64,000 nucleotides of DNA from Alphaproteobacteria bacterium (lineage in GTDB: Bacteria > Pseudomonadota > Alphaproteobacteria > Micropepsales > Micropepsaceae). The position numbers and the translations under genes were made by a program. Shown here in pieces: positions 32,218-41,024 of the stretch. Location of the stretch: assembly GCA_028871795.1 (NCBI GenBank), contig JAGWMG010000012.1, forward strand, positions 1 through 64,000, given 5' to 3'. Numbering within the stretch: position 1 is the first letter of the stretch; the number at the start of each line of letters is the position of its first letter. The notes under the pieces were generated by a model. It searched no databases. It was not told the origin of the DNA and worked only from the letters and a program-made list of their open reading frames with translations.

Positions 32218-33197
32218 CCTCACCGTTGTCCGAGTTCCACCTTGCCCAGCCGCGCACCGTCAAAGAGGCGATTGCGGCGCGTCTCGAGCATCCGGGCAGC
32301 CGCTTCGTTGCGGGCGGAACCGATCTGCTCGTGAACATGCGGCGCGGCATCAGCGGCCCGGATTTGCTGATCGATCTTTCCGGCATCGATGAACTGACCG
32401 AGATCAAAACCAACGGACGCGGGGTGACGATCGGTTCGGGTGTGACCATCGCCACCCTTGCTCGCAACACGCTAGTCGCCGCCCGATATTGCGCCCTCTT
32501 GCAAGCCGCCGAGGCGATCGCCGGGCCCGGTCATCGCATCATGGGGACGGTTGGCGGCAATTTGTGTCTCGATACCCGGTGCATTTACTACAATCAAAGC
32601 GAATGGTGGCGGCGCGCAAATGCTTATTGTCTCAAGAGCCGCGGCGATATTTGTCATGTCGCCCCTCAAGGGCAGCGGTGTCACGCCGCCTACGCCGGCG
32701 ATCTCGCGCCCGCCCTGCTCGTTTTGGGCGCGGAAGTGGACATCGCCGGCGCTCAAGGCCATCGGCGAATTCCCCTCGGAGAGCTCTATGTCGAAGACGG
32801 CAGGGCACATTTGGTTCTGGCCGACGGCGAGCTTATCGCGGCGGTCCACCTGCCTTCGGACCCGCCTCCGTCGGCTTATGCAAAAGTACGGGTGCGCCGA
32901 GCCGTCGACTTTCCGTTGGCCGGCGTGGCGGTTGCGCTCGCGGCATCCCTTGCGAACGTAAGTTCGCTCCGCATCGCGCTGACTGGCACCAATTCCCGGC
33001 CTTTCCTTCTCGCCGGTACGGAACTCTTTATCGGACGGCCAATCGACGAGAAACTGCTGCAAGAGATCGATCGGCTCGTGCAGAAGCAAGTCCAGCCCAA
33101 GCGAACCACGATTGTATCCGCCAATTATCGCCGCGCCGCCGCCGCCGCGCTGGCGCGGCGTATGACCGCAAAGCTTTTCGCCGAACGCATGGCTTGA
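32214..33197 (+). CDS. hcrB: 4-Hydroxybenzoyl-CoA reductase, beta (FAD, 4Fe-4S) subunit
   Basis: The 327-residue FAD subunit of the CO dehydrogenase medium-chain type has flavin loops FVAGGTDLLV and IMGTVGGNL. What sets it apart is an insert of about 40 residues with Cys123, Cys139, Cys147 and Cys156. The spacing of 16, 8 and 9 equals that recalled for the Thauera HcrB ligands of its extra [4Fe-4S] cluster, which lets the enzyme run toward reduction. Ordinary xanthine-oxidase-type FAD subunits lack it. This is the strongest evidence that the operon is a 4-hydroxybenzoyl-CoA reductase. It ends about 100 bp before the convergent BadM-like gene. Confidence 0.93.
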   Translation: MTSPLSEFHLAQPRTVKEAIAARLEHPGSRFVAGGTDLLVNMRRGISGPDLLIDLSGIDELTEIKTNGRGVTIGSGVTIATLARNTLVAARYCALLQAAEAIAGPGHRIMGTVGGNLCLDTRCIYYNQSEWWRRANAYCLKSRGDICHVAPQGQRCHAAYAGDLAPALLVLGAEVDIAGAQGHRRIPLGELYVEDGRAHLVLADGELIAAVHLPSDPPPSAYAKVRVRRAVDFPLAGVAVALAASLANVSSLRIALTGTNSRPFLLAGTELFIGRPIDEKLLQEIDRLVQKQVQPKRTTIVSANYRRAAAAALARRMTAKLFAERMA

Positions 33198-33301
33198 ACC
33201 TATTTTCGGCCGGAATTTCCGACGCCGTCCAGAATCTCGCCGATACGAAGGATTCCAAAATCGTCGCTGTGGCTTCGGAAATAAGGCGTTCGTCCCACAA
33301 G

Positions 33302-33769
33302 TCAGAGACGCCGTTGCTTCCGCTGACGCGGCACGGCTGGTTTCAAACGCCGCCGGCCGCCGGTTCCATGGCGGTCCACAAGCTTGCGCATCGTCGCAAT
33401 GGTGATCGATCCGAGGGTGGCGCGCGCAATATCATCGATTTCATTGAGAACTTCGCGCAAGGCTTGGCCTTCGGAAGTTGCATCGACGGTCCCGGTGTCT
33501 TGTTCGACGGAACTCAGATCTTCGAACAATTCGGCCACGTCCAGCAATGTCGTCCGCCGGGCATTGCCGGCAAATCGGTATCCGCCGCCCGCGCCACGAA
33601 CCGAATGGACAAGGCCGGCATGGCCCATAACGTGCATGACCTTCGCCAGGTGGTGACTTGAAACACCATACTTCGCGCCGATTTTGGCGACGGAATGCTG
33701 ATGGTCTTCGCGCGCCGTTAGTTCTAGAACGGCGAAGATGGCAAGCCGGGTCGAAATCTGCAGTCTCAT
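33302..33769 (-). CDS. badM: Rrf2-family repressor, BadM-like
   Basis: This 155-residue protein has the Rrf2 winged-helix fold (LQISTRLAIFAVLELTARE through HAGLVHSVRGAGGGYRFAG, residues about 2-70), with the usual GxxGGYxL-like wing. It contains no cysteine at all, so it cannot bind an Fe-S cluster as IscR and NsrR do. BadM of Rhodopseudomonas palustris is an Rrf2 protein that represses benzoyl-CoA reductase genes, and there too it is encoded next to the acetyltransferase BadL. Position downstream of the bcr operon and 55 bp after badL supports the name. It probably senses an aromatic ligand rather than oxygen or nitric oxide. A shared element at 34357-34370 and 43391-43404 is a candidate site. 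Confidence 0.75.
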   Translation of the reverse strand: MRLQISTRLAIFAVLELTAREDHQHSVAKIGAKYGVSSHHLAKVMHVMGHAGLVHSVRGAGGGYRFAGNARRTTLLDVAELFEDLSSVEQDTGTVDATSEGQALREVLNEIDDIARATLGSITIATMRKLVDRHGTGGRRRLKPAVPRQRKQRRL

Positions 33770-33824
33770 GGCATCGCCGTCCGTTTGCGATTCCGGTCAA
33801 TATCCTGATCGCCGTATTGCGTAA

Positions 33825-34346
33825 TCAATCGAGGTCTTTCTCAAGCTGAATGTAGGGTCCGGCCATCATTCCTTCGCTGCGGAAGAACAGTAGGGGGAGA
33901 CGGGCATCCCTTGCGACCATTGTTCGCATCTTGCTGACGGCGGCTTTCTTGAACTCACGGGAGATTGCGTCGAGCAACGCGCACCCAATGCCGTGCAAGC
34001 GCATCCCTGGCTCGACCGACAACGCAAATACCCACCCGCAGGGTGGGGATCCGAATTCCCAGGCGCGAATCTCGCCGACGATAAAGCCCAGCACGCGCGG
34101 GTTCGCCCGGTCCAAGCGTTTCTCGGCAACCAGGAAGAAACGCTCGTGAAGCCGTTGTTTGCCGTAGCGACGGAAAACATCGTTCCAGTATTCCGCCTTG
34201 GGGAGGCTTGTTACGCGGGTGTCGATCGCGATCACGTGGGGGATGTCGGCGGGCCGCACGCGCCGGACCCGCACAGCGGCGCCGGTCTTTGTTGCTCGCC
34301 CATTTGTATCCGTCACCAACGAGTTCAGACCTTTCGCCAAGGTCAT
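33825..34346 (-). CDS. badL: GNAT N-acetyltransferase, BadL-like
   Basis: From the ATG at 34346 the protein has 173 residues; the open frame reaches 34472 and a later GTG start is also possible, so the N-terminus is uncertain. The GNAT fold shows VRRVRPADIPHVIAID, the acetyl-CoA-binding loop VEPGMRLHGIGCALLDAI and a C-terminal FFRSEGMMAGPYIQLEKDL. In Rhodopseudomonas BadL acetylates aminobenzoates, and the acetamidobenzoate product relieves BadM repression. The same gene pair here suggests that nitrogen-bearing aromatics could influence this pathway. It is 177 bp downstream of the SDR gene and has its own AT-rich promoter region. Confidence 0.65.
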   Translation of the reverse strand: MTLAKGLNSLVTDTNGRATKTGAAVRVRRVRPADIPHVIAIDTRVTSLPKAEYWNDVFRRYGKQRLHERFFLVAEKRLDRANPRVLGFIVGEIRAWEFGSPPCGWVFALSVEPGMRLHGIGCALLDAISREFKKAAVSKMRTMVARDARLPLLFFRSEGMMAGPYIQLEKDLD

Positions 34347-34356
34347 TACGGCATAG

Positions 34357-34370
34357 CACGTAATTAAGTA
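34357..34370 (-). promoter_or_regulatory. Element TACTTAATTACGTG upstream of badL
   Basis: On the minus strand this 14-mer matches 11 of 14 bases with TACCTAATTACATA in the had/korA intergenic region (43391-43404). It lies directly upstream of the badL start in an AT-rich patch. A BadM operator is the natural guess, because the only two copies noticed lie at the two control regions of the aromatic cluster. Confidence 0.4.
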
Positions 34371-34523
34371 TTGTGGTACTGATTTATAAATACGATCACA
34401 AGAAAGGGAATATTGCCGTGGCTTGCGCTCGACCGACGGAAAATCCCGGATGTGGCGAACGGCCGACGTCATCGGGCGAATGCTGCCGGCGAAATAAATC
34501 TGACGAGCCGCAGCCGCGGAGGC

Positions 34524-35267
34524 TCAGATATATTGTCCTGCATCGACGCGTAACACATCTCCCGTGATAGCGCGGGCAGCATCGGACAACAGGAACAGCA
34601 CCGCATAGCTGACGCCCTGCGGATCGGCAAGTTCGGGGAGGGCTGCTTCGGCTACGGCCCGGGCGAGAATTTCCTCCGGCAGGACACGCACCATGTCGGT
34701 CATAACCATGCCGGGCGCGACTGCATTAACGGTGATCCCTTTCTTGCCGAATTCCCGCGCGGCAGTCTTGGTCAAGCCGATCAGACCCGCTTTGGCGGCC
34801 GCGTAGTTCGCCTGGCCAAACTTGCCGCGCATGCCGTTGATCGACGTGATGTTGACGATGCGGCCGAATTCCTGCCGCGCCATCAACGGCGCAACGGCAC
34901 GAATCATGTTGAACGCGCCGGTGAGATTGACATTGAGCACTGCCGCCCATTCGGCATCGCTCATTTTGGCAATCGAGTGATCGCGGGTGATGCCAGCGTT
35001 GTTGACGAGCAGGGTCGGCACCTTTGGAAGCTCCGCGACGGCGGCCGTTACGGCGTTGCTGTCGGCAATATCGACGCGCACGAAGCAATGAGGGAAGCCC
35101 TCGAGGCGCTCGGGCTCGCCGACATCGAAGACATGCACTTGCGCTCCGGCCTCGTCCAGTGCGTCGGCGATCGCCCGGCCGATACCCCGGCTACCGCCGG
35201 TGACGATGGCCAGATGATCGTGAAAGTTAAAACTTGGCTGGCAAGCAAATTTCGATTTGATGAGCAT
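34524..35267 (-). CDS. Short-chain dehydrogenase/reductase (FabG/PhaB-like), probable 3-hydroxyacyl-CoA dehydrogenase
   Basis: The 247-residue SDR has the cofactor motif TGGSRGIGRAIADA, NNAGI, the catalytic Ser of NITSINGMRG, and the YAAAK pair (Tyr-x-x-x-Lys). The segment FDVGEPE after the second strand carries Asp, which suggests NAD. The ATG at 35267 follows GAGG with nine bases spacing. It is the last gene of the had-bcr-fdx transcript, 46 bp after the ferredoxin. After ring opening by Oah the product is 3-hydroxypimeloyl-CoA, whose oxidation to 3-oxopimeloyl-CoA is the next step. An SDR of the acetoacetyl-CoA reductase type could do this and the thiolase at 46179 would follow. This role is inferred. 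Confidence 0.8.
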   Translation of the reverse strand: MLIKSKFACQPSFNFHDHLAIVTGGSRGIGRAIADALDEAGAQVHVFDVGEPERLEGFPHCFVRVDIADSNAVTAAVAELPKVPTLLVNNAGITRDHSIAKMSDAEWAAVLNVNLTGAFNMIRAVAPLMARQEFGRIVNITSINGMRGKFGQANYAAAKAGLIGLTKTAAREFGKKGITVNAVAPGMVMTDMVRVLPEEILARAVAEAALPELADPQGVSYAVLFLLSDAARAITGDVLRVDAGQYI

Positions 35268-35313
35268 CAGCAAGGACCTCAAACAAGGGATCGTTTCATG
35301 GAAGGATTTTGTG

Positions 35314-35559
35314 TCAGCCGTGCAACTGCTCGTATTTGGCGAGCAAATCCTCCTTCGTTTCGTTCCAATCCGGATTGGGTTCGATGCAAATTACCGGACA
35401 AACCAACTTGCATTGCGGCTCGTCTTCGGCACCCACGCACTCGGTGCATTTCAGCGGATCGATGACATACATCGGATTGCCGGCGGTGATCGCCTTGTTG
35501 GGGCACACCGGCTCGCAAGCATCGCAGGCCGTGCAGGCATCGGTTATCATCAGTGCCAT
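35314..35559 (-). CDS. fdx: 2[4Fe-4S] ferredoxin of the benzoyl-CoA reductase operon
   Basis: The 81-residue ferredoxin has one standard cluster motif (CTACDACEPVCP) and a second with an insertion of several residues between its second and third Cys (CTECVGAEDEPQCKLVCP), plus a C-terminal helix (ETKEDLLAKYEQLHG). This Alvin-type pattern is that of the Thauera and Rhodopseudomonas ferredoxins which donate electrons to benzoyl-CoA reductase. The start has a GAGGAG site. It would be reduced by the KorAB enzyme encoded across the divergent promoter, and could also serve HcrCAB and the HgdC-like activator. Confidence 0.93.
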   Translation of the reverse strand: MALMITDACTACDACEPVCPNKAITAGNPMYVIDPLKCTECVGAEDEPQCKLVCPVICIEPNPDWNETKEDLLAKYEQLHG

Positions 35560-35579
35560 AGCGTCATCTCCTCATATTC

Positions 35580-36425
35580 TCATGCCGCCTTCGGCACCCG
35601 GCCGGTGGCAGCAAGTTTTTCAAACCGAAACGCCCCCCATAACGCAGCCCCGATCGCCCCCGCATACATCGAATCCGGATGGCTGCGAACCGTGATCTTC
35701 ATGTCCTTGATGTGCGAAATATCCTCTTCGAGGGCGGCGACCAACCCCTTGTCGAGGGCTAGCCCACCGGTCACCATCACCGCACCATCAACCACGCCGA
35801 TCGATTTCAGCAGTTTGGACAGCCGGGCCGCCATCGACAGGTGTATGCCCTTCAAGATGTTCGGCGTCGAAATGCCGCGCGAAACCATGTTGATCACGTC
35901 GGTCTCCGCCAGCACGGCACAAATGCTGCTCACCACCTCGGGATTGTCGCCTTGGCGCGAAAGCGATCCGATCTCCTCCTGCGCGATGCCGAGATAGCGT
36001 GCGATGTTTTCGAGAAATTGCCCTGAGCCCGAGGCGCACTGGCTCGTCATCTTGTAGCTGAGGACCTTGCCGCGTCCATCGATCAGGATCGCGCGACCGT
36101 GCAGCGCGCCGACGTCGAGCGCCGCCCGCGATTCCGGGTCCAGATAGATGGCGCCCCGAGCATGAGTGGTCATCGAGTAGAAATGGCCGGTGTGGAACGG
36201 CACGCTTTCGCCTTCGCCGGTGGTTGCGACATAATCGACGTCTTCGGATCGAAGCTTTGCGTCCTCCAGCACGGTGTCATAGGCGATGCGGGCCAACTCC
36301 ATGGGATCGCGTTGCCGGATGCGCATCGCGTAACGCGACAGCCAGGTTTCCTCGCCGTTCTCAACCTTGAACAGCGCCGCCTTCATGGTGCTGGTACCGA
36401 TGTCGATTCCCGCCGTGATGGTCAT
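35580..36425 (-). CDS. bcrD: Class I benzoyl-CoA reductase, delta subunit (ATPase)
   Basis: This 281-residue ASKHA ATPase has the length of BcrD/BadG. It shows [32 protein letters not shown] and the cluster Cys in [17 protein letters not shown], with the second in [15 protein letters not shown]. With BcrA it forms the module that hydrolyses two ATP per two electrons and feeds the BcrBC active site through a bridging [4Fe-4S] cluster. Start and bcrA stop overlap as ATGA. The ferredoxin gene starts 20 bp downstream of its stop. Confidence 0.93.
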   Translation of the reverse strand: MTITAGIDIGTSTMKAALFKVENGEETWLSRYAMRIRQRDPMELARIAYDTVLEDAKLRSEDVDYVATTGEGESVPFHTGHFYSMTTHARGAIYLDPESRAALDVGALHGRAILIDGRGKVLSYKMTSQCASGSGQFLENIARYLGIAQEEIGSLSRQGDNPEVVSSICAVLAETDVINMVSRGISTPNILKGIHLSMAARLSKLLKSIGVVDGAVMVTGGLALDKGLVAALEEDISHIKDMKITVRSHPDSMYAGAIGAALWGAFRFEKLAATGRVPKAA

Positions 36426-37753
36426 TGTTCGCTCCCGTCCGCCTGCCCCAGATGCGCCCGGCGCGCAAACTCCGCCGCGCCGAGTGCGCCGGTATAGATC
36501 GAGTCCGGATTGATGTTGATGGTGACCTCTCCGTAGTTCTCCTGGATGACTTTCCTCAGTTCGCGCACCGCGGCCTCGTTCTTGGCAACGCCGCCTGTGA
36601 AGGTGAATTCATTGGTGACGCCGCCAGAGCGCGAGATGATGGAGATCGCGCGCAATATGATGGCGCGGTGTAGTCCGGCCAGAATATCCTCGCGCTTTTC
36701 CCCGAGTGAAAGGCGGTCGCGCAGCTCGGCGCCGGCAAACACCGTACAGGTAGAGTTGATGCGGGCCGGCTTATCCGACTTCACGGCCATGGGACCCAAT
36801 TCGTGCAGACCCATGTTCATCTCGTCGGCAATATAGCCGAGATACCGCCCGCACCCAGCCGCACAACGGTCGTTCATCTGAAAATTCGTAACGATCCCGT
36901 CCGCATCGATCTGAATGCCCTTGGTGTCCTGGCCGCCGATGTCGAGCACGGTGTGGGTCTGCGGATACATCAGGTGTGCACCGAGGCCGTGGCACAGGAT
37001 CTCCGAGCGGATATGCTCCTTGGAGAACGGCAGCGTCACCCGGCCATAGCCGGTGCCGACGAGGTAGGTTTCCTCCAAATCGACGGCGAGCGCGCCATCG
37101 ATCATCTTTTGGATGTCGGCCGCCGCCGATTTGATCGACGGCTCCGTTGTCAGCACGCGTGCGAGCGCCCGTCGGAATTTATCGCTCAATTTTCCCGTCG
37201 GCGGCCGGTTCTCCACCTCGATAATCGACTTGTCGTAGACGTTGAGAAGAAGATCGTAGGGAAGGTTCGCCTCTCGCGCGACCTCTTCGGCATGGGTGTG
37301 ATAACGTGATCCCGCAATATCCCGGAAGAAGTCCGATTTTCGCTTGGCGCCGGGCGCATAAAGTTCGGGCGCCTCCCGGCGCAACCGCCGGAATACCTCG
37401 CCGAGCGAATCCTTTACACCGGACTCGACCTTTGCGAAGCGCTCGCCTCGAATTTGGCCGATGCAGGTCTGTTCGAGATCGTCGAGCTGTTCGAGAAACT
37501 GCTCAAGGCGGAAGGCTCGCTCCAGCGCCCCGAGGAAGGTGTCAAGTTCGATCCGAGCATGGGCGTCGGTGAGCGCCCGGCGGAACAGCGTGAACTGCCC
37601 GTCCACATGCGCTTCTTGACTGGCCACATGCGCAGCAGTGGCGTAATTCGAGCGGGAATTGGTGATGCCGTGACCGATTACTTTGCACTCTTCGTCGAGA
37701 AGGACAGCCTTGGTCGTCGTCGAACCCAGATCGATGCCGACAAAAGTCTTCAT
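36422..37753 (-). CDS. bcrA: Class I benzoyl-CoA reductase, alpha subunit (ATPase)
   Basis: The 443-residue protein has the longer BcrA/BadF form of the ATPase family. It begins [19 protein letters not shown], carries an insert of about 150 residues before the second half, then shows [15 protein letters not shown], the cluster motif [13 protein letters not shown] and [13 protein letters not shown]. Together with BcrD it couples ATP hydrolysis to electron transfer from ferredoxin to the ring-reducing BcrBC. It starts ten bases after bcrB and its stop overlaps the bcrD start. Confidence 0.94.
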   Translation of the reverse strand: MKTFVGIDLGSTTTKAVLLDEECKVIGHGITNSRSNYATAAHVASQEAHVDGQFTLFRRALTDAHARIELDTFLGALERAFRLEQFLEQLDDLEQTCIGQIRGERFAKVESGVKDSLGEVFRRLRREAPELYAPGAKRKSDFFRDIAGSRYHTHAEEVAREANLPYDLLLNVYDKSIIEVENRPPTGKLSDKFRRALARVLTTEPSIKSAAADIQKMIDGALAVDLEETYLVGTGYGRVTLPFSKEHIRSEILCHGLGAHLMYPQTHTVLDIGGQDTKGIQIDADGIVTNFQMNDRCAAGCGRYLGYIADEMNMGLHELGPMAVKSDKPARINSTCTVFAGAELRDRLSLGEKREDILAGLHRAIILRAISIISRSGGVTNEFTFTGGVAKNEAAVRELRKVIQENYGEVTININPDSIYTGALGAAEFARRAHLGQADGSEQ

Positions 37754-37763
37754 GCGTGTCTCC

Positions 37764-39083
37764 TCAGGCCGCCGCGTCCGCGCCGGCGCGTTTCTGATCG
37801 ATCATTTGGAAATAGCTCTCGAGACGATTCTTGATGTTGGCAGCCGAGAAATAACGCGGATCGACCAGGTCGGACTCCACGAACGCGGCCGGCTTGCCGG
37901 TACGCTTCTCGACCTCTCGCATCATCAGCAACTGCCCGGCCGAGAAGCTGTTGCAGCTCTTGATCGAGTTTATCAGCAGGCCATCAGCCTCGTATTCATT
38001 GACATAGTTGACCAGCATGTCGATGCGCATGGGCAGGTTGCGGTTGGTGTAGACCCCGAGACAGTATTCCGCCAGCGTCTCCAATGGTTTGTCCGGATCG
38101 TGACGGAAGCCGAAATCGTAGACGCCACCGACTTTGGTGTAGCTCGAAGCGACGACGACCGCACCTTCGTCGTAGAACATCTTCCAGAACTGGCGGAAGC
38201 TGGTGTAGTTGGGCGGCCCCTCGACGACCAGCCGGTATTTCTCCTTGCCCATATCGCCATCGGGCGTCACCGGCCCCTGGCCTTTGGCCAGACGGTCCTC
38301 GACCTCCTCGCGCAGAAACCGGTAGTAATCGATCGCGTCCTGGGTGCCGCGGAAGGCGCCGAAGATCGGCCCGATGTAATAAATGCCGCCGAAATAAGCG
38401 TCGATCGGCGAGGGTTTGGCCTTGGCGCTTTGCAGCACGCGGACGAGATCGTCTTCGGCCTTGGCCGACTTCTTCAAGTATTCGCGTAACCGGTCGATGT
38501 CGAACTTGACTTCGGATACGCGCTCGAGCGCGGGAATGACCTCGTCCTTCAGTTGCTTCACCATATATTCGATCATGTTCTTGGTGATCTTGCCGTCGCC
38601 CATGTAAGGCGTGTGCAACATGATCGTCTCGCACTTGTATTGTTCGCGCAGGAGTTCGAACCACTTCATAAAGGTGAAACAGCCGGTATAGGAGAGCAGC
38701 AGCACGTCGGGATCGGGAAATTTCCTGCCGTTGGGGGCGATATTGCCCTTGGCCATCATGCCGATGTCGGACTTCACGTAGGTGCAGACGTCCTCCGAAT
38801 GGCCGATTTTCTCCGCTTCGAGCACGTAACTGCCGCTCACGCGCCGCAGTCCGTTCTGGATGGCATTGACCTCCGGCAGATTGTTCAGGAGATCGAAGCA
38901 CATGATCAGCTCATTGAGATTGCCGGGCACGAAGGTGGCGGCCACCTTGTCGCCGGTCTCGGGCGCGCTGGTCAGCCGATCATAATGAGCCGCCATCATC
39001 TCCTTCTGTTTCACCATGGAGGCATCCTTGATGACCTCCTTCGCTGGCGCCCTGGAGGTGACAAACTTCGTCGGCGTTGTCAT
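37764..39083 (-). CDS. bcrB: Class I benzoyl-CoA reductase, beta subunit
   Basis: From the ATG at 39083 the protein has 439 residues, matching BcrB/BadE. The open frame extends much further upstream but that part is antisense-like sequence inside bcrC. The start overlaps the bcrC stop as ATGA. Family cysteines are in [24 protein letters not shown] and [11 protein letters not shown], three positions expected to hold an active-site [4Fe-4S] cluster. BcrB and BcrC together bind benzoyl-CoA and reduce it to cyclohexa-1,5-diene-1-carbonyl-CoA. The protein resembles the 26551-27798 product in the first two blocks (DICSYLTSDIG against [11 protein letters not shown]). Confidence 0.94.
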   Translation of the reverse strand: MTTPTKFVTSRAPAKEVIKDASMVKQKEMMAAHYDRLTSAPETGDKVAATFVPGNLNELIMCFDLLNNLPEVNAIQNGLRRVSGSYVLEAEKIGHSEDVCTYVKSDIGMMAKGNIAPNGRKFPDPDVLLLSYTGCFTFMKWFELLREQYKCETIMLHTPYMGDGKITKNMIEYMVKQLKDEVIPALERVSEVKFDIDRLREYLKKSAKAEDDLVRVLQSAKAKPSPIDAYFGGIYYIGPIFGAFRGTQDAIDYYRFLREEVEDRLAKGQGPVTPDGDMGKEKYRLVVEGPPNYTSFRQFWKMFYDEGAVVVASSYTKVGGVYDFGFRHDPDKPLETLAEYCLGVYTNRNLPMRIDMLVNYVNEYEADGLLINSIKSCNSFSAGQLLMMREVEKRTGKPAAFVESDLVDPRYFSAANIKNRLESYFQMIDQKRAGADAAA

Positions 39084-40270
39084 GCGGCTCCACTCCATAG
39101 CTTGATTGAATCGGCAAACGTGCCGGCCTGCTCTCGGATTGGCTGCATCTGGCCGGAGTTCTCGGCGTACTTGAAGGCGATGTAAGGAATGCCGGCTTGC
39201 TTGAGCACGCGTTGCAGCATCGGGCGCTCGAGCAGGGCTGGATCGCAAAAGCTCGGCGCGGCGAAGATCACGCCTTCCGCCGCGGTACGTTTGACCGCGC
39301 GCACGAGATGCTGACCCTTTTCCTTCTGATTGGGTTCGTACTTGGCGGCCGTTGATTCGGAATGATGCAGGAACGCGAAAGAAAGATTCTGCAGCGGATC
39401 GCCCTCGATCTCTACGCCGCCGGTGAGCCAACGGGTGACCAGCAGCAGATCGTCGTCCACGACGTAACAGCCGGACAGTTCGAGTGATTTTATCAGGTTG
39501 AGCGGCGGCTGTTCGCAGAACATGCCGGTCAGCACGATGCGGCAGTTATCACGCATAGGCCGCTCCTCGGCGCGAGCCGCGGCAAGATAATCTCGCAGCA
39601 TGCGCGAATGCTCCTCGACCGGGAGCACCAGGCCGGCCCGCACCACCAGATAAACCTCGGCGGCGGGCGCCTGCCACGGCCGCTCCGCCCTGAAGGCGTA
39701 GAGATCGCACACCAATCGGCGGTTCTCGTTGTAGACCGCGATCGAGTGCCGAAGCTCGTCGTCGGTTATCGGCTTGCCGCGAAGCTCGCCGAGATCGTGC
39801 CTGAACTCAGCCAGTTCATTAATATAGAAATTCCCCCCAATATCGTCCCGATAGTTTTGCGGAACGTCAAAATAGCGGGAATAGACGCGGGGAAACATCA
39901 ACTTCCACATGCCGGATAGATTGCGGATCACGTCGCAAATCGACGGGAACAACATGCCGTCGACGAAATCTAAACGGCCGGACACGCCGAGCTCGATGGT
40001 CGAGCGCGGTATGCGGCATATATAGCTCTGGTAATAGGCATCGCCGTGAATGACCTCGAGCTGGTCGCCGCCGCCAACGATGCCGAGCGGTAGCATGCCG
40101 GCGGCGTGAATGATCTCGCGCGGCACGTAGATCGGCATGTAGCCGATCACCTTGCGGTCGGACTTCGCCGCTTTCCATTCGCGGGCGGACGTGAAGGACA
40201 GATCTTCGAACAGTGCGTTCGCGCGCATGACAACGTCGGCCGTAGCCGAATGGTTCAACGGTGTTGCCAT
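39080..40270 (-). CDS. bcrC: Class I benzoyl-CoA reductase, gamma subunit
   Basis: This 396-residue BcrC/BadD homologue has the family Cys positions in SYICRIPRS, PSICDVIRN and APSFCDPALLE. The N-terminal block GYMPIYVPREIIHAAGMLP has Pro where dehydratase subunits often have Cys. It partners BcrB in the catalytic half of the reductase. Its start lies 16 bases inside the end of dch, and its stop overlaps the bcrB start, so the operon is translationally coupled here. Confidence 0.94.
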   Translation of the reverse strand: MATPLNHSATADVVMRANALFEDLSFTSAREWKAAKSDRKVIGYMPIYVPREIIHAAGMLPLGIVGGGDQLEVIHGDAYYQSYICRIPRSTIELGVSGRLDFVDGMLFPSICDVIRNLSGMWKLMFPRVYSRYFDVPQNYRDDIGGNFYINELAEFRHDLGELRGKPITDDELRHSIAVYNENRRLVCDLYAFRAERPWQAPAAEVYLVVRAGLVLPVEEHSRMLRDYLAAARAEERPMRDNCRIVLTGMFCEQPPLNLIKSLELSGCYVVDDDLLLVTRWLTGGVEIEGDPLQNLSFAFLHHSESTAAKYEPNQKEKGQHLVRAVKRTAAEGVIFAAPSFCDPALLERPMLQRVLKQAGIPYIAFKYAENSGQMQPIREQAGTFADSIKLWSGAA

Positions 40271-41022
40271 TGCGGCGACCTTTTCGCGATAAAAGCTTCG
40301 AGACCGGCCACCGCGTCGCGGGTGATCATTAATTCGTCGAGATAAAGCCGCTCAACGGCACAGATCTTGTCCTTGACGCGCGCAACGTAGTCGAGGCGTG
40401 CCGCCTTGACCGCATAGCGCAATGAACTTGCGCTCTTTGGCTTCAGATGTTCGTCGAAATAGGCGAGAGCGGCCTGCTCCGGGTCGGCTACCGCTTCATG
40501 GGCGATGCCGATTGCCGCCGCTTCGGTGCCGGGAATGCTGCGACCGGACACCAGGAGATCGAATGAATGCGCCGGGCCGATCAGTTCCGGCAACAGACAG
40601 GAGGCGGCTGGCGCGAATACACCAAGCTTCAATTCCGGCTGACCGAGGCTGGCATCGGGAGCGACAAACAAGAGATGACTCGCAAGCGCGATTTCCAGCC
40701 CGCCGCCAAGACACTGGCCGCGCACCGCCGCCAGCAGCGGCACCGGTGATTCGACCATATGCAGGACCAAGCGATGAAGCCCGCACAGCATGGCGGCGCA
40801 TTGCCCCGGCAGATGTTCCTCGACGCTTGCACCGAAGCTGAAATGCGGCCCCTCGGCATCCAGAATCACGGCGCCGAGTTCGCTGTTGCCGATATGCTCG
40901 GTCAGCGCGTTATCGAGCGCCGCGATCATGGCGGCATCGACAATATTCGCCTTCGGCCGGCTAAGTCGCAGCCGCAGCAACCGACCTTCCGCCTCGAACC
41001 AGATTTTGACCGGCTCTGTCAC
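40255..41022 (-). CDS. dch: Cyclohexa-1,5-diene-1-carbonyl-CoA hydratase
   Basis: The 255-residue crotonase-fold protein is close to the Thauera Dch length (258). Motifs include FSFGASVEEHLPGQC and RGQCLGGGLEIALASHLLF for the oxyanion hole. The start is a GTG at 41022 with GAGG eight bases upstream, two bases after the oah stop. Dch adds water to the diene made by benzoyl-CoA reductase, giving 6-hydroxycyclohex-1-ene-1-carbonyl-CoA. Its presence between oah and bcrC marks the Thauera-type route rather than the Rhodopseudomonas BadK/BadH/BadI route through cyclohex-1-ene. Confidence 0.92.
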   Translation of the reverse strand: MTEPVKIWFEAEGRLLRLRLSRPKANIVDAAMIAALDNALTEHIGNSELGAVILDAEGPHFSFGASVEEHLPGQCAAMLCGLHRLVLHMVESPVPLLAAVRGQCLGGGLEIALASHLLFVAPDASLGQPELKLGVFAPAASCLLPELIGPAHSFDLLVSGRSIPGTEAAAIGIAHEAVADPEQAALAYFDEHLKPKSASSLRYAVKAARLDYVARVKDKICAVERLYLDELMITRDAVAGLEAFIAKRSPQWQHR

Positions 41023-41024
41023 GG

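Noticed and set aside
30757..32223. A 488-codon open frame on the minus strand
   Set aside because: It is antisense to hcrA, with no family motif.
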